A stretch of DNA of 64,000 bases, taken from NCBI GenBank assembly GCA_024695465.1, contig JAILID010000025.1:41481-105480 (forward strand). The letters are read 5' to 3'. Source of the stretch: Lachnospiraceae bacterium (GTDB lineage: Bacteria > Bacillota > Clostridia > Lachnospirales > Lachnospiraceae). Of this stretch, positions 18,201 through 26,700 are shown piece by piece. The position numbers and the translations under genes are program-made. Each line of letters begins with the position of its first letter. Position 1 is the first letter of the stretch. The notes under the pieces are model-generated. The model was not told where the DNA came from, made no database searches, and was given only the letters and a program-made list of their open reading frames with translations.

Positions 18201-20101
18201 CTCTCAACTTCATTAACGACGGTGAGCGTCCCGTTAAAGCTGTAGGTGAGCGTCCCCGCGAAATCGTAGGTCTTGGCATTGTCAGCGGCGTCAACGGCGT
18301 CCGTGACCCGCTGCTTCCAGACGTTCACCGTGTAGGTGACCGCATCCGTCCAGTTGCCGTAGAAGGTGACGTCAGAATTCACAGTATAAGATCCATTCAC
18401 CGAGCTTCCATCCGCATTGAAAGCCTTATCCGAGACATTCGGGGCAAAGGTACTGCCGCTGATCGTATTCGTTGTATACCAACCCTCAAATTCATAGCCG
18501 CTGAGCGTCGGAGGCGTATAGCTGCTGCCGCTCTCGTAAGGGATATTGGAAAGATTGGTTATCACCGTTCCCGTCGGAACGGCAACTGCGGCGTTGTAGG
18601 TAGCGCCGCGAAGATTGGACTCATATCTGATCCAGTAGACCTCGTCAAAGACCGGATACAGATTCAAATCCCCCGAAAGACCGCTGATCGTCTGAATCGT
18701 CGTATACTCCCGCGTATCGCTTCCTGGCGTTGTCGTCCAACCGACAAAGATCTCACTGGTGCCCCGATCCGCGACGACCGTCCCTTCTGAGGCCAGATTG
18801 ACCGAATAGTTATCCTCGCTCTTGATCAGGGTCTTCACCACCGGATAGACCCCCTCTGTCAGATCCCCGTGAAAAATAACCTTGCGGATAGTCCCGTATT
18901 TCGGAAAGAGATTCACAGTCCCCGAACTCGTTATGCCGGACCCATCGACCTCACCGCCGACAACCGCAGTGTCAGAGCTGTAGCTGACCGTCCCGGTAGA
19001 TGTATCATACGTTCCGGGATACCAGCCCAGAAAGCTCCCCTCCGCGCTGTCCGCAAGAACCGGAAGGATAAGGCTTCCCCCGCCGGAAGTTACCATCTGC
19101 GGGGAAACCGTAATCTCATTATAGGTCGTCCGTTCTGTGTTGTCGGTATTGTAGAGATGATAGGTCCTCGTATAGGTGGAACTCGTCACATAATAGACCG
19201 AGAAGCCCTTTGCCGCAAATGAAACCCTTCCCTCTCCGCTGTCTGTCACCTCGACTTCTTCCGACGTCCCGTCCTCGCGCAGATGGAAGACCGCCAGGCC
19301 GCCGGCCGCGGCAAGGCTCTCGTCCCGGATCGTCACCTCTACCGGATTCCCCTCTTCGGGCTGCCAGCCATCATTGATCGTGATGTCATAAGCGCAGAGC
19401 GCTCCACTGATGCCGGTCTCCGCCGGAACAACCGAGACGTCCGCTCCCGCCGGCAGCTGGCCGGAGAGGGAAACCGCAGCCCCGTTTCCGACGATAACCG
19501 GAATCGTCTGCTCCTTCGTAAGGGATTCGCCTTCAGCAAGGGCCAGACCCTGCACTTCATTTAACGAATAAGTAAACTCATCCCCCTCCCGAACCGAAGC
19601 GATGAGCGCGCCAAGAACGCCGTCCTCAACGGCGTAGACAGCCGGATTGGCCAATTCTTCCGGGAGCGCGTTTACATGTACCTTCACTTTGATATTCCGG
19701 CTTCGGGACGTAAAGGAATAAGCTTCCCGGGCTCCGGAAAGGTCAAACGCCTCAGCCCGGGGGCTAAGCAGCACATACCAGGGCTTCTCAAAAGAAAATG
19801 AAAGGCAGGTTTCCGCCGCCTCAGGCTCCGCCGCTGCCTCTTCCCCGGATGCAGAAGATTTCCCGGAAGACGTTTCCCCCGACTCCGCAGGCAAAGATTC
19901 TCCCGAGTCCGCAGGCGTCTCCTTCGGAACAGCCGCAGACTCCGTCATCTCATCCTCTGGCTGTCCGGGCTTTTCGGTCACGCTCTCCTCCCCCGCGCTG
20001 AAACCAAAGGTATCCGCCTGAGTGGGAACAGCCGTCAAAAGGACCATAAGCGCCACCAAAAAAATGGAAGTGATTTTCTTAAGTATCCTGTTTTGTTTCA
20101 T
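12293..20101 (-). CDS. giant InlB-repeat surface protein (paralogue A)
   Basis: A 2602-residue exported protein. The signal peptide (residues 1-29) ends in VPTQADTFGF and is followed by an acidic low-complexity linker to about residue 95. A domain shared with the two neighbouring giants comes next (about 95-310; markers FEKPWY, QTIPV-x-VGNGAAVSLSG, GALCAYDITIN-x-GWQPEEG). The long remainder holds many Listeria-Bacteroides/InlB B-repeat units recognisable by FxGWY-type cores (FLGWYPG, FEGWYTTN, FSGWYTDA, FVGWFDKN, FRGWYETT). The C-terminus reads VPAPTG, a hydrophobic helix and a basic RLRR tail, resembling a sortase-type anchor. Start ATG 20101 follows GGAGGAG. The middle differs from the other two paralogues. 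An adhesin or cell-surface role is inferred; no enzyme domain is recognised. Confidence 0.88.
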   Translation of the reverse strand: MKQNRILKKITSIFLVALMVLLTAVPTQADTFGFSAGEESVTEKPGQPEDEMTESAAVPKETPADSGESLPAESGETSSGKSSASGEEAAAEPEAAETCLSFSFEKPWYVLLSPRAEAFDLSGAREAYSFTSRSRNIKVKVHVNALPEELANPAVYAVEDGVLGALIASVREGDEFTYSLNEVQGLALAEGESLTKEQTIPVIVGNGAAVSLSGQLPAGADVSVVPAETGISGALCAYDITINDGWQPEEGNPVEVTIRDESLAAAGGLAVFHLREDGTSEEVEVTDSGEGRVSFAAKGFSVYYVTSSTYTRTYHLYNTDNTERTTYNEITVSPQMVTSGGGSLILPVLADSAEGSFLGWYPGTYDTSTGTVSYSSDTAVVGGEVDGSGITSSGTVNLFPKYGTIRKVIFHGDLTEGVYPVVKTLIKSEDNYSVNLASEGTVVADRGTSEIFVGWTTTPGSDTREYTTIQTISGLSGDLNLYPVFDEVYWIRYESNLRGATYNAAVAVPTGTVITNLSNIPYESGSSYTPPTLSGYEFEGWYTTNTISGSTFAPNVSDKAFNADGSSVNGSYTVNSDVTFYGNWTDAVTYTVNVWKQRVTDAVDAADNAKTYDFAGTLTYSFNGTLTVVNEVESGTVTLSDGFFAGNENTWYDGTSDRLTFDGGTSYEDLTGFHFNADNSSASGTVVRNGSGTLDAKFDRNVVSYELYKISSSTTGIMFLTKYTDTTMNNKLITITALYGRKLTSELYGENYDSYEWFSRYTSCGSNNTSDNSTDDANLVNITTAYKQVGNNLSYNLYGLSLTDTKKVQIYIQTDGEADSYNNYEYAGTIGNGNATSYTVDQDLIEGYEPYKYNRYNTSNGWTGYADIENSIAMGSGYNKIAVMYKKIVYTLTAQSSLDSTVLGSSTYACGTSVTAPTYSTPSGYEFSGWYTDAACTNRLFFGEPNSSEASGLRSYSVLETMPDHDLTVYAGFSPIEYVVIADPNYGTLGSGSTYFWSKYKVKIEEYTDISRNYVESDEGTHYYYKAEYNYYTVSEGSHRRAGYVEIGGTPAPEAAFIEYVNNNNVSNTANEVVCTIYTDKKYIEDPTVYEFVGWFDKNGQPFNFDVGIGEDPSVVDPVGTVIGATNTAITYPSITLTARWQRKENYTIRYEIPEGHSGDTISGTSAQTVTDSSVYKDGGVFTADYSISGTDSVRFAGWQVNGEGTIYLPHSQVTINASEMADENKIIKMIACYQDGSTTASITYNANGGSFSGLASDYVSLTNNGYSWTALEDGGSVIGYTVGGISQNESFSTYLDGGNFFTRAGYEFEGWDANQNSSNPKFPVDTVRAGNRVIQVAGDNTLYAIWRENDKAVYIIGDGAVWNDNSGAYAVWTGDDEIPASGYYTEVLQGAIAPIPDNPSKDGYAFIGWSETEGGEALSAMPAVDGNKAFYAIWHEGAQVYYDVNGGVWTDSSNQYGKDENGLYLSYEGASAPSDPTRVGFVFRGWYETTRNGNKHYVARWGVAMDACLALFDENGSLVSSTDVGPIYILEAIPEDPSIITLEGIARDVTKNIGLSDAAAGLIDGYSYDFAAYTANNVIDESGDIEESQAVSRLYLNANKYVAADLTDARKKAFSSGEKLVYVYHKETTVDLKYKAVVYGQSALSEPVWKNSAGPTAASTESMAEGLSSIFGALGADIGSASDSNSSDMTGVNAWAGKSSTKRYEVNAYALGPADADDTADMYIISYDKLYLHKNYEGFSYSVNGTTWSTLYDSSGEAVRALAAYALYFDRAASHVGAIKVSRPIKVTIVNDVAGVEGIDDERVFNYEIKVLRREGTASGDSTRFKKTEGDSTVLRNYNLSLKKGESVTFDMFCTKEDTYTWSNREQYYPYMSRSTTGQVSGYEDEMGYYSWEELIVTCNDEEFNVVIAPQFIDSNDEDKTAFLQSDKHWLLTKDKNGDSDSANGSIEKAMGSSRILGYTEWGGTATLTYTHTRQAQPIPVHILRRSVTGNYEEMSDWVASTDATEVTVGSDAVAIPGSTSYASNLPTEGGYTLVEATYGPTMFDLTARNTDSLTLQMSSTDYKAHVGSSESAETLDEDDEIYLVYASDTRTVYLKYILLSAGNYVTLDLRNYETTASFEMDYSDARTVASLEGRIAADLAAIVSATNYYAVGQYILDADGESVDCGVGDLKLVNSALGVIVSAKDDDSRTYATANELTIGIVLARDQKLTVKSKLYSMGIAGNSSDELTLNPNINSTSPRVGSSYLTDDAARTTETDIVPTFRSEKGYDENWIYSNAYSGTDTAEKTAPYIRYKTDTDGYRKWFYGQSADAVNTVIDSEGGNQVLYLSFYKNQVPVFICRQTGSSYALNSDWRNETAGPLVTPTAVNVPSGTTYLTETARTAVTSQGLTASGVYLAEGLADGVLSNTVNINGSRIYGDKAGLYYLDAENSKTYLTPGDGTGLYYAYYMTKPSIEVRYVSHNEEDGALTVIGNGSKEVGGGSWTSVPALLGGSIPAQSGMAFKGLALSRAEISNLSAAVLGNTAPLAEDAVYLKSELGSINYASSAEASAAEQEGLTVLYVIYERDVPAPTGFASGLGQWLILSLGACLLLFLLHGSRLRR

Positions 20102-20126
20102 AACTCCTCCAATCTTGGCTTATTAT

Positions 20127-20141
20127 ATCAACAATGTTGAT
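20127..20141. promoter_or_regulatory. palindrome in the leader of giant gene A
   Basis: ATCAAC-AAT-GTTGAT is a perfect 6-bp inverted repeat with a 3-base centre, 26 bases ahead of the start codon and overlapping a second TATAAT-like hexamer. It could be a regulator-binding site; nothing else supports this. Confidence 0.3.
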
Positions 20142-20175
20142 TAAACATCATCAATTATCTCATAACTACTTCTTT

Positions 20176-20204
20176 ATTCTACAACATTATTTCGTCATGT
20201 TCAA
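20176..20204 (-). promoter_or_regulatory. sigma-A promoter of giant gene A
   Basis: Minus strand TTGAAC (20204-20199), 17-base spacer and TAGAAT (20181-20176). It predicts a leader of about 70 bases that includes the palindrome at 20127. Confidence 0.65.
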
Positions 20205-20277
20205 TATATTTTATAAATATACGTATAAGTTCTTCAGCAACAACTACATGTATCATCTGCTCACAAAGCCAAAAGAA

Positions 20278-20644
20278 AGAAATTCAATGCAATGAGTTTG
20301 GGCGGCGTTCTGCATTGAATTATTAGGCTGTTGAAGCCTGATTTAGCGGGAATAATTCAATGCAGGGGGCTTGTTGGGCTGCCTGCATTGAATTATTTGA
20401 CCGCTGGTGACCTATTTGAGAGAATAATTCAATGCACGAGGCTTGTTCGGCTGCCTGCATTGAATTATTTGGCCGTTGGGGCCTGATTTAGCGGGAATAA
20501 TTCAATGCAGGGGGCTTGTTGGGCTGCCTGCATTGAATTATTTGACCGCTGGTGACCTATTTAGAGAGAATAATTCAATGCACGGGGTTTGTTCGGCTGC
20601 CTGCATTGAATTATTTGCCCGTTGGAGCCTGATTTAGCGGGAAT
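20278..20644. repeat. tandem array of five ~73-bp palindromic units
   Basis: Each unit contains inverted arms AATAATTCAATGCA and TGCATTGAATTATT around 19-20 bases. Arm pairs are 20281/20311 (first arm shorter), 20351/20384, 20423/20456, 20496/20529 and 20569/20602, a period of 72-73 bases. Linkers and loops alternate between two versions, so the higher-order period is about 146 bases. The linkers contain small hairpin-like GGC...GCC elements. The array fills much of the 651-base gap between giant genes B and A, after the B terminator and before the A promoter. The other gap bases (20205-20277) show nothing I recognise. Confidence 0.9.
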
Positions 20645-20674
20645 CTTTTGTCAGCAGCATAACTAATCATGCAA

Positions 20675-20706
20675 AAAGCCTCAGAGGTTTTAACCTCTGA
20701 GGCTTT
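20675..20706 (-). terminator. terminator of giant gene B
   Basis: A perfect 15-bp stem AAAGCCTCAGAGGTT/AACCTCTGAGGCTTT with a two-base loop, followed on the minus strand by a run of T, 47 bases after the gene B stop. Confidence 0.92.
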
Positions 20707-20752
20707 CTTTGTAGGGGCGTTTTACAGCCCCTTTCGCTTTTTAATCATTTGA

Positions 20753-23700
20753 TTACTGAACCCTCAGCTTCCTCGTAACCAGCGTTACAACTGCCGCAAG
20801 GCCGATCATTACGACCCAGGGAAGCCAGGGAAGACGGCTGCCGGTGGGTGCCGGAAGATCGCTGGTGGTGTAATAAAGCTCCAGCTTGCTGTCCCCAAAG
20901 TCCGTATAAGTGCTTCCGTCATAGCTGTACTGCCAGACATTCGATGCCTTGTTGAACTTCACGTTCGTTACCATCTGCTTGCCCGTATCGCTTGAGACAG
21001 CTCCCTTGACAAACTGGGCTGCCGGATCCGAACTCAGCGTATATTTATTTGCGACGTCATAGAGTGAAGCCAGCGCATCGGCGTTTATGGTGTATACCTG
21101 ATCCTCCGCCACGCTCGTGAGTTCCACATAGGCGTTCTGTCCTTCCTTTACCGAAAGCTCAGCTGAATCCTGATAGACCGTGACAGGAAGCTTGACCGTT
21201 TCCCACTGGCCGTATAGATGAACCCTGTTCTGGTCATCCTGTCCCAGGGTGTTGACGCGGATATCCCCGTCATCCGGATAAATCTTTGTCCCGCCCTCCA
21301 CAGATGCGCTTTCATTGGTGTACCAGTAGAGGAACTTCCAGCCCGGGCGGCTGACGGTGAATTCTTTCTCGTTCTTGTCCTTATTCACCGGATAGGCCGT
21401 GTTGGGGTACATATCCCGGTTGTTTACGTTAAGGTAGTTCGCAAAAAAGATACTGATTACGCTCTCCGGATTTTCCTCTGTACCATAATCGGTAATATCC
21501 AGATTCACACCATCCTCTTTTGCCACAAACTCCGCCCCATCTCCAGCCACATTATTCAGATGATAGACAAGGGTAACCTCGCGGACATCCGCATAGCGGG
21601 CGTAAAGGACAACTCCGTCCGTCGTAAGCGTCACCGTTTCTCCCGGATAGTAATCAATTCCCTGTCCGTTAGGATCGGTATTCCAGCAGATGAACTCATA
21701 TCTTCTGTCACCGTTTGACCTCGCAAGAACCGATCCGTCCTTGACCAGAGCCTTCGCGCCTGACAGGTAGCTGGCCGAATCCTGCACGCGATCTGTATAA
21801 CCACTCACCGCAGTTGTCCCGGAAATTCCGCTTTCCGAATCAATAAGCGTTCCCTCATTGTAAACATAAACCGGCGAAGGCACATGCTTATCGATCCAGA
21901 TCGGTCTGATGGTAATATCCTCATTGATTATGTCGTTAACAGAGTACTTGTCAGCTGTTGTAGTGTCCTCCCAGCCTCCGAAGGATACGCCCTTCCTATT
22001 GGTCCTTGGATTTTTGACTTCGAAGGTGGTAAACAAGCTGCCGTGCGCTTCTGTATAGGTTCCATAGCTGCTCTCCACATCCGTTTCATTTCCTTCCTGA
22101 TCACAGCCCTCTGTTGTAATGGTGACCTCTCTGGTCTTCCAGGTGGCGTAAAGAGGTATGTTGCTGGCCGGCATCTTATTATCGGTATATGTACTCGTAT
22201 AACTTTGAGGATTCAGATTCGTCACGGACCAGCAGTCAAACACCAGATCTGTCGACGGGGCATCGGGAACTGTCACTGCCTCAATTTTATCCTGAATCGT
22301 ATCGCCATAATCCACATCAATTGTTTCATATAAATCCCCATCATTTTGATGCAATTCAATTGTATACGTTTTAGGCCTATAATAGAAAGAAAGATTTCTT
22401 TCCGTCAGCGAATTGTCTGTTGTTTCAGGACCGCTGTACTCACCCCACGCATACCCATTACTGCCCAGTATCATACAATAAGAAGATTCCGTTATATCCT
22501 CAGAAGAAACTGTAGGTAAATATCCAACAACATGATACCCGTCAAAGTCTTTTGCCCTTAAAAAACAATATAAGAAATACTTTACAGTTCCTTCTGACGG
22601 CTGAAACTTAAAAATGCCTTCTTTTGAAGGATCGGTCTGCGGTTCTGTAAATATAGCACTGTTCGCGGTCAAAGTCTGCGCATATTCCTCTTTCTCAGAA
22701 TAATTACCACCATTTATCTCTTTAAAATAATAGTGGACATTTACATCCGCCGTATTATTCGACTGGATGAGGGCAAAAGTAACCGTATTGCTCGTATCCG
22801 CCTGATCAAGCATTGTCCCGTTGACAACAGCAGGAAGAGAGTTGTAATTCATATTCGTACGCCATGCGTGGAAACGATTATATGTACCTTGTGTATTTAA
22901 CTCCAGCCAGGGCTTAGGCTCCCCTTCCGCACTTGAACGCGTCTGATCCACAATAGGCCAAAAATCCGCTATGGGCCGGCCAAACCAAACATCATTTATC
23001 GTGTACTTATTATCGTCCTGATTATCGTATATGTCTCCTTTATAATGTATATAGCTAACGTAATTTGTTTCCGGATACCCAATGGCCGTAGAATGCACCT
23101 GGGTATCAAATACCATTTTATATCGGCTTCTGTGAAAGCGAATATTAATGACGGATTTACCGTCATCTTCTATGATCGTGCTGACCTCGCTGGGCGTTCC
23201 ATAAGCCGTATCGCCGGGCGCGGTATACGAAAAATATTTTGTATTATCCGTACTTGTGTCCGCGTCATAATAAGACGGGAGGTGCGTGCTGTTTACATCC
23301 GTGGGATCTTCATGTTCGGCAATCCACCCCGAAGAAGTGACATCCACCGTACTTCCGATAGTCCCCTCATAGGACTGGGAGGTCTGATACTCATAAGCAT
23401 TCCCCCCATCCGCAGTCTGAGTCCACCAGATGACTGTATATCTCGCAGTACTGCTGGTAGACCCAACCGGTTTCCACCAGGCGTAAAGGGTATTTTCAAG
23501 CAGATCACTCCGGGATGAAGTAAATTCATCAAAATCAAACTCATAGTTGCGATCCGGATCTCCATTTGAATCCAGCGTAAACTCTTTCTTGACAAACCAC
23601 CCCAGGAACTGGTAACCCGCCCGGGTCGGCTCCACCGGACGGTGCGCCCAATGGGTATCGTCCGTTGGAATCTGGAGGGGATCCACATAGCTGCCCCCGT

Positions 23701-26700
23701 TGGTTTCAAAATAAAGATAGGTGTAATCCCCCATCTCCGGCCATAAGACCAGGTTTTTGTCTACGGTCGTAGCGGTCGCGGTAGAAACATAAGGTACCTC
23801 TTTGGGTTCTGTGCCGTCGAGTATCTCATTCTCATCCTCATCAAAAAGATGCCAGTATTTGACATAGCGGTCCGAATCGATCTCATAGCGGACCCCTGTC
23901 GTGCTAAGGATGTCTCCGTCAGCGTAGAGCTCGGTGGCCAGTATATTATCCCCCTGCGCCCAATCTTCACTGACAAGTTTCGCGTCGTAATAGGTAACTG
24001 TAAAAAACTGTTTATAACCCGCATAGAGAACAGTATCCTTCGGCACACTGACAACGCCAAAACCGTTAAAGGGCTTCGTGCAATCCGGATCCAGATACCA
24101 GCCGGAAAAACGCTTTCCCTCATTTACACCGCTTCCTTCCGGCGCGTCCGGCATGACCAGTTCCTCACCCGGACTGATCATCTCCACGAAGTATACCGTA
24201 TCCCCGTTTTTGAACGTATAGCCGGCTGTATAATTATCCTTAAATTCACCAGCCTCGTAAACCGCCGTGAGCGTAATCGTTCTCGATCCGTCCGTGTTCG
24301 CCGTCGAGATTGCCTCGCTGACGGTCAGATAGCTGTTGGGCTGATAGATATTGCCGTCAGAATCTTTCCATCCCCGGAACTGCTTGCCGTCAGGCTGGTC
24401 AACGGAAGCCTGGATAGCCACGCTGGCGCCGACCACGTATGCGTCAGGATCTTCCGGCGCGCGCACGGCCGTGCTTCCATCGTCCGCATCGTAAATGATC
24501 CGGAACTCACTCATGGGACGCCACTTAGCTTTCATATAAATTGAATGCTCTATATTCTCAATCGGACTTGTAAAGTCGAACAGCCCAGCCTCCTCGGGAA
24601 TCGGATCGGTGCGGGGATCCATCAGGGGAGCTGCGCCTTCGGGATAAGCCCCGGCATCCGCATCGTAATTGCTCGTAAAGCTTTCATTCTCTTCATCATA
24701 CTGCACATAATCTGAGATATCATACCAGCCAATCAAGCTGTACGCGCCGATACTCTTGATATAGGAATCCTCATCCTGGTGTTCCGCATCTTTTACCCAG
24801 TACTTGTAAAACGTCTGCTGGTTATCCCAGTTTACCTTGTCCTCGCCAATATACGGATGCTTCTCATACCAGAAGATCTCCTCGTCGTCCGACGTATAGT
24901 CATCCGCGACCTGAACATAATCCCGGGCAATATTGCTGTATTCAACGATTGTTTCCCCTTCATCAACCCAGAAGAACGATGAGTAGTCGTTGCCGGTAGA
25001 GATGCCATGCTCCAGCTCGCCCCCATCCGGGAAGACTTCTACGCGGTACTCTTTTTTAAGACCCGCATAGAAGGTCATGTCATGGTTGGGCATCAAGAGT
25101 TCCGTTCCCGCATCATCATCATCAAAGATAACCGGATCCGTGCACTCTTTGTCATAGTACCAGTAATACCTCCAGTTCTTCAGGGAAACATTCTCTACCG
25201 ATGGGAAGTAAGCCATACCGTCATCGCTTGCCTTGATTTCCTCCCCATAAAAATAGGTGACATCCCTATTATCACTCCCATTCATTGGATTGATGAGGTG
25301 AATCGTCCACTTATTGCGGCTGTAATAAAGGTAATACGGTCCTTCCAGCCCCGCTTCCGTTCCCATAACGCCATTATAATTCTCACTCAAAGGCGGATAG
25401 CCCGCCACCTGTTCAAATCCCTCAATATCAAAAAACTCCTCGTCATAGGTTATAAAGTTGAAATTATGAAGTACATGTCTTTCAAGCTTATAGACGTGTT
25501 CTGCGCCATTGTCATAATTATTATCACTAAAATACCTGTATTTCTCAGTCTCCGCACTAAAATCCTCTATAGTCACCATTTCATCTGTTTTTTCATCTTC
25601 ATCGATGACTTCCAGATAATAATAGTTGATTTTTGTAGCAGTCCCACTACTACTCATTTTACTGGTTGTATTTACCGGGGGCATAACTCCGGTAGCCGTA
25701 AAGAGTTCACTGAAAGAATTTGTCCCTGACGTTTCCGTCCACGAAATACAGCTAGACTGAACCGCATCTGATATAGACTCCACCCAATCTGTAAAAGCAC
25801 CGTTCTCATATTCTCTGGTTTTTGTGGTCACTCGGGTTATCAGTTTTATAGGAAAATAATTTTCCAATGAATGACCATACAGTGCTTTGATCTCTCCCCC
25901 CAGCAGTCCATTTGCATATAGTAATGTTGTCCGCGTTGTCACAATCCGGCTATTATAATTATAATTGTCCAAGGCGCTTTCTGAGTTCACCGACCTCCAA
26001 TAATAACGATAATACTGATAATCCGTATCCTCTGCTTCTCCATATCCCGTAAAGCTCATCGTAATGGTCTTTCGATCCAGATAAATCCTCAGAACAGAGG
26101 AACCATCCGCCGCCACGCTGATTGTGGGAACATTGACCGTACTGAGCTGGAAGCCCTGCCGATCCTTCACATAGCTCGTACTTGTCGATTCTGTAAAAGC
26201 GTCTTCCAAAATCTCCTGATCCGTCCAGCTTCCTCTCTGGGCGGCTACAAGAGAACGCAAAGTTTCCAGATTGACAGCCGATCCCGTCGCAGCTTCCAGC
26301 GTGATTTCATGCTCTTCATCAGTCGGATCAAAAGTTTTTAAAAACTCATAATCCGTCTCGGTCGGATCCACGCCGGCCTCACAGGTTGACTTCTGGGCAT
26401 AATAGACCACTGTATACGGCGCCGTACCGACTTCCCAATGCGCATAGAGAGTCGGGTCATAGGTGAGATCCTGGCTTTCTTTGTCTGTCTGTGTGATAAG
26501 CTTCTCCCATCCGTCTTCATACAGGGTACCATCAGCGGCAAAAACGCAGTCCTCCGCAAGGCCGCTGTCGTAAGACTTGATATACCAGCCCAGGAAATTA
26601 TAACCATTGGCTTGAGGAATCTTATCCGCAGTCAAATTTCCCGGTTTCGTTCCCGGAAGTATATTCAAGGCTCCCACATAACTGCTTCTTGTCCCGTTTA

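Noticed and set aside
20278-20644. CRISPR array
   Set aside because: Repeats are 73-bp units with internal palindromes, and the intervening segments themselves repeat in an alternating pattern, so there are no unique spacers; no cas gene is present.
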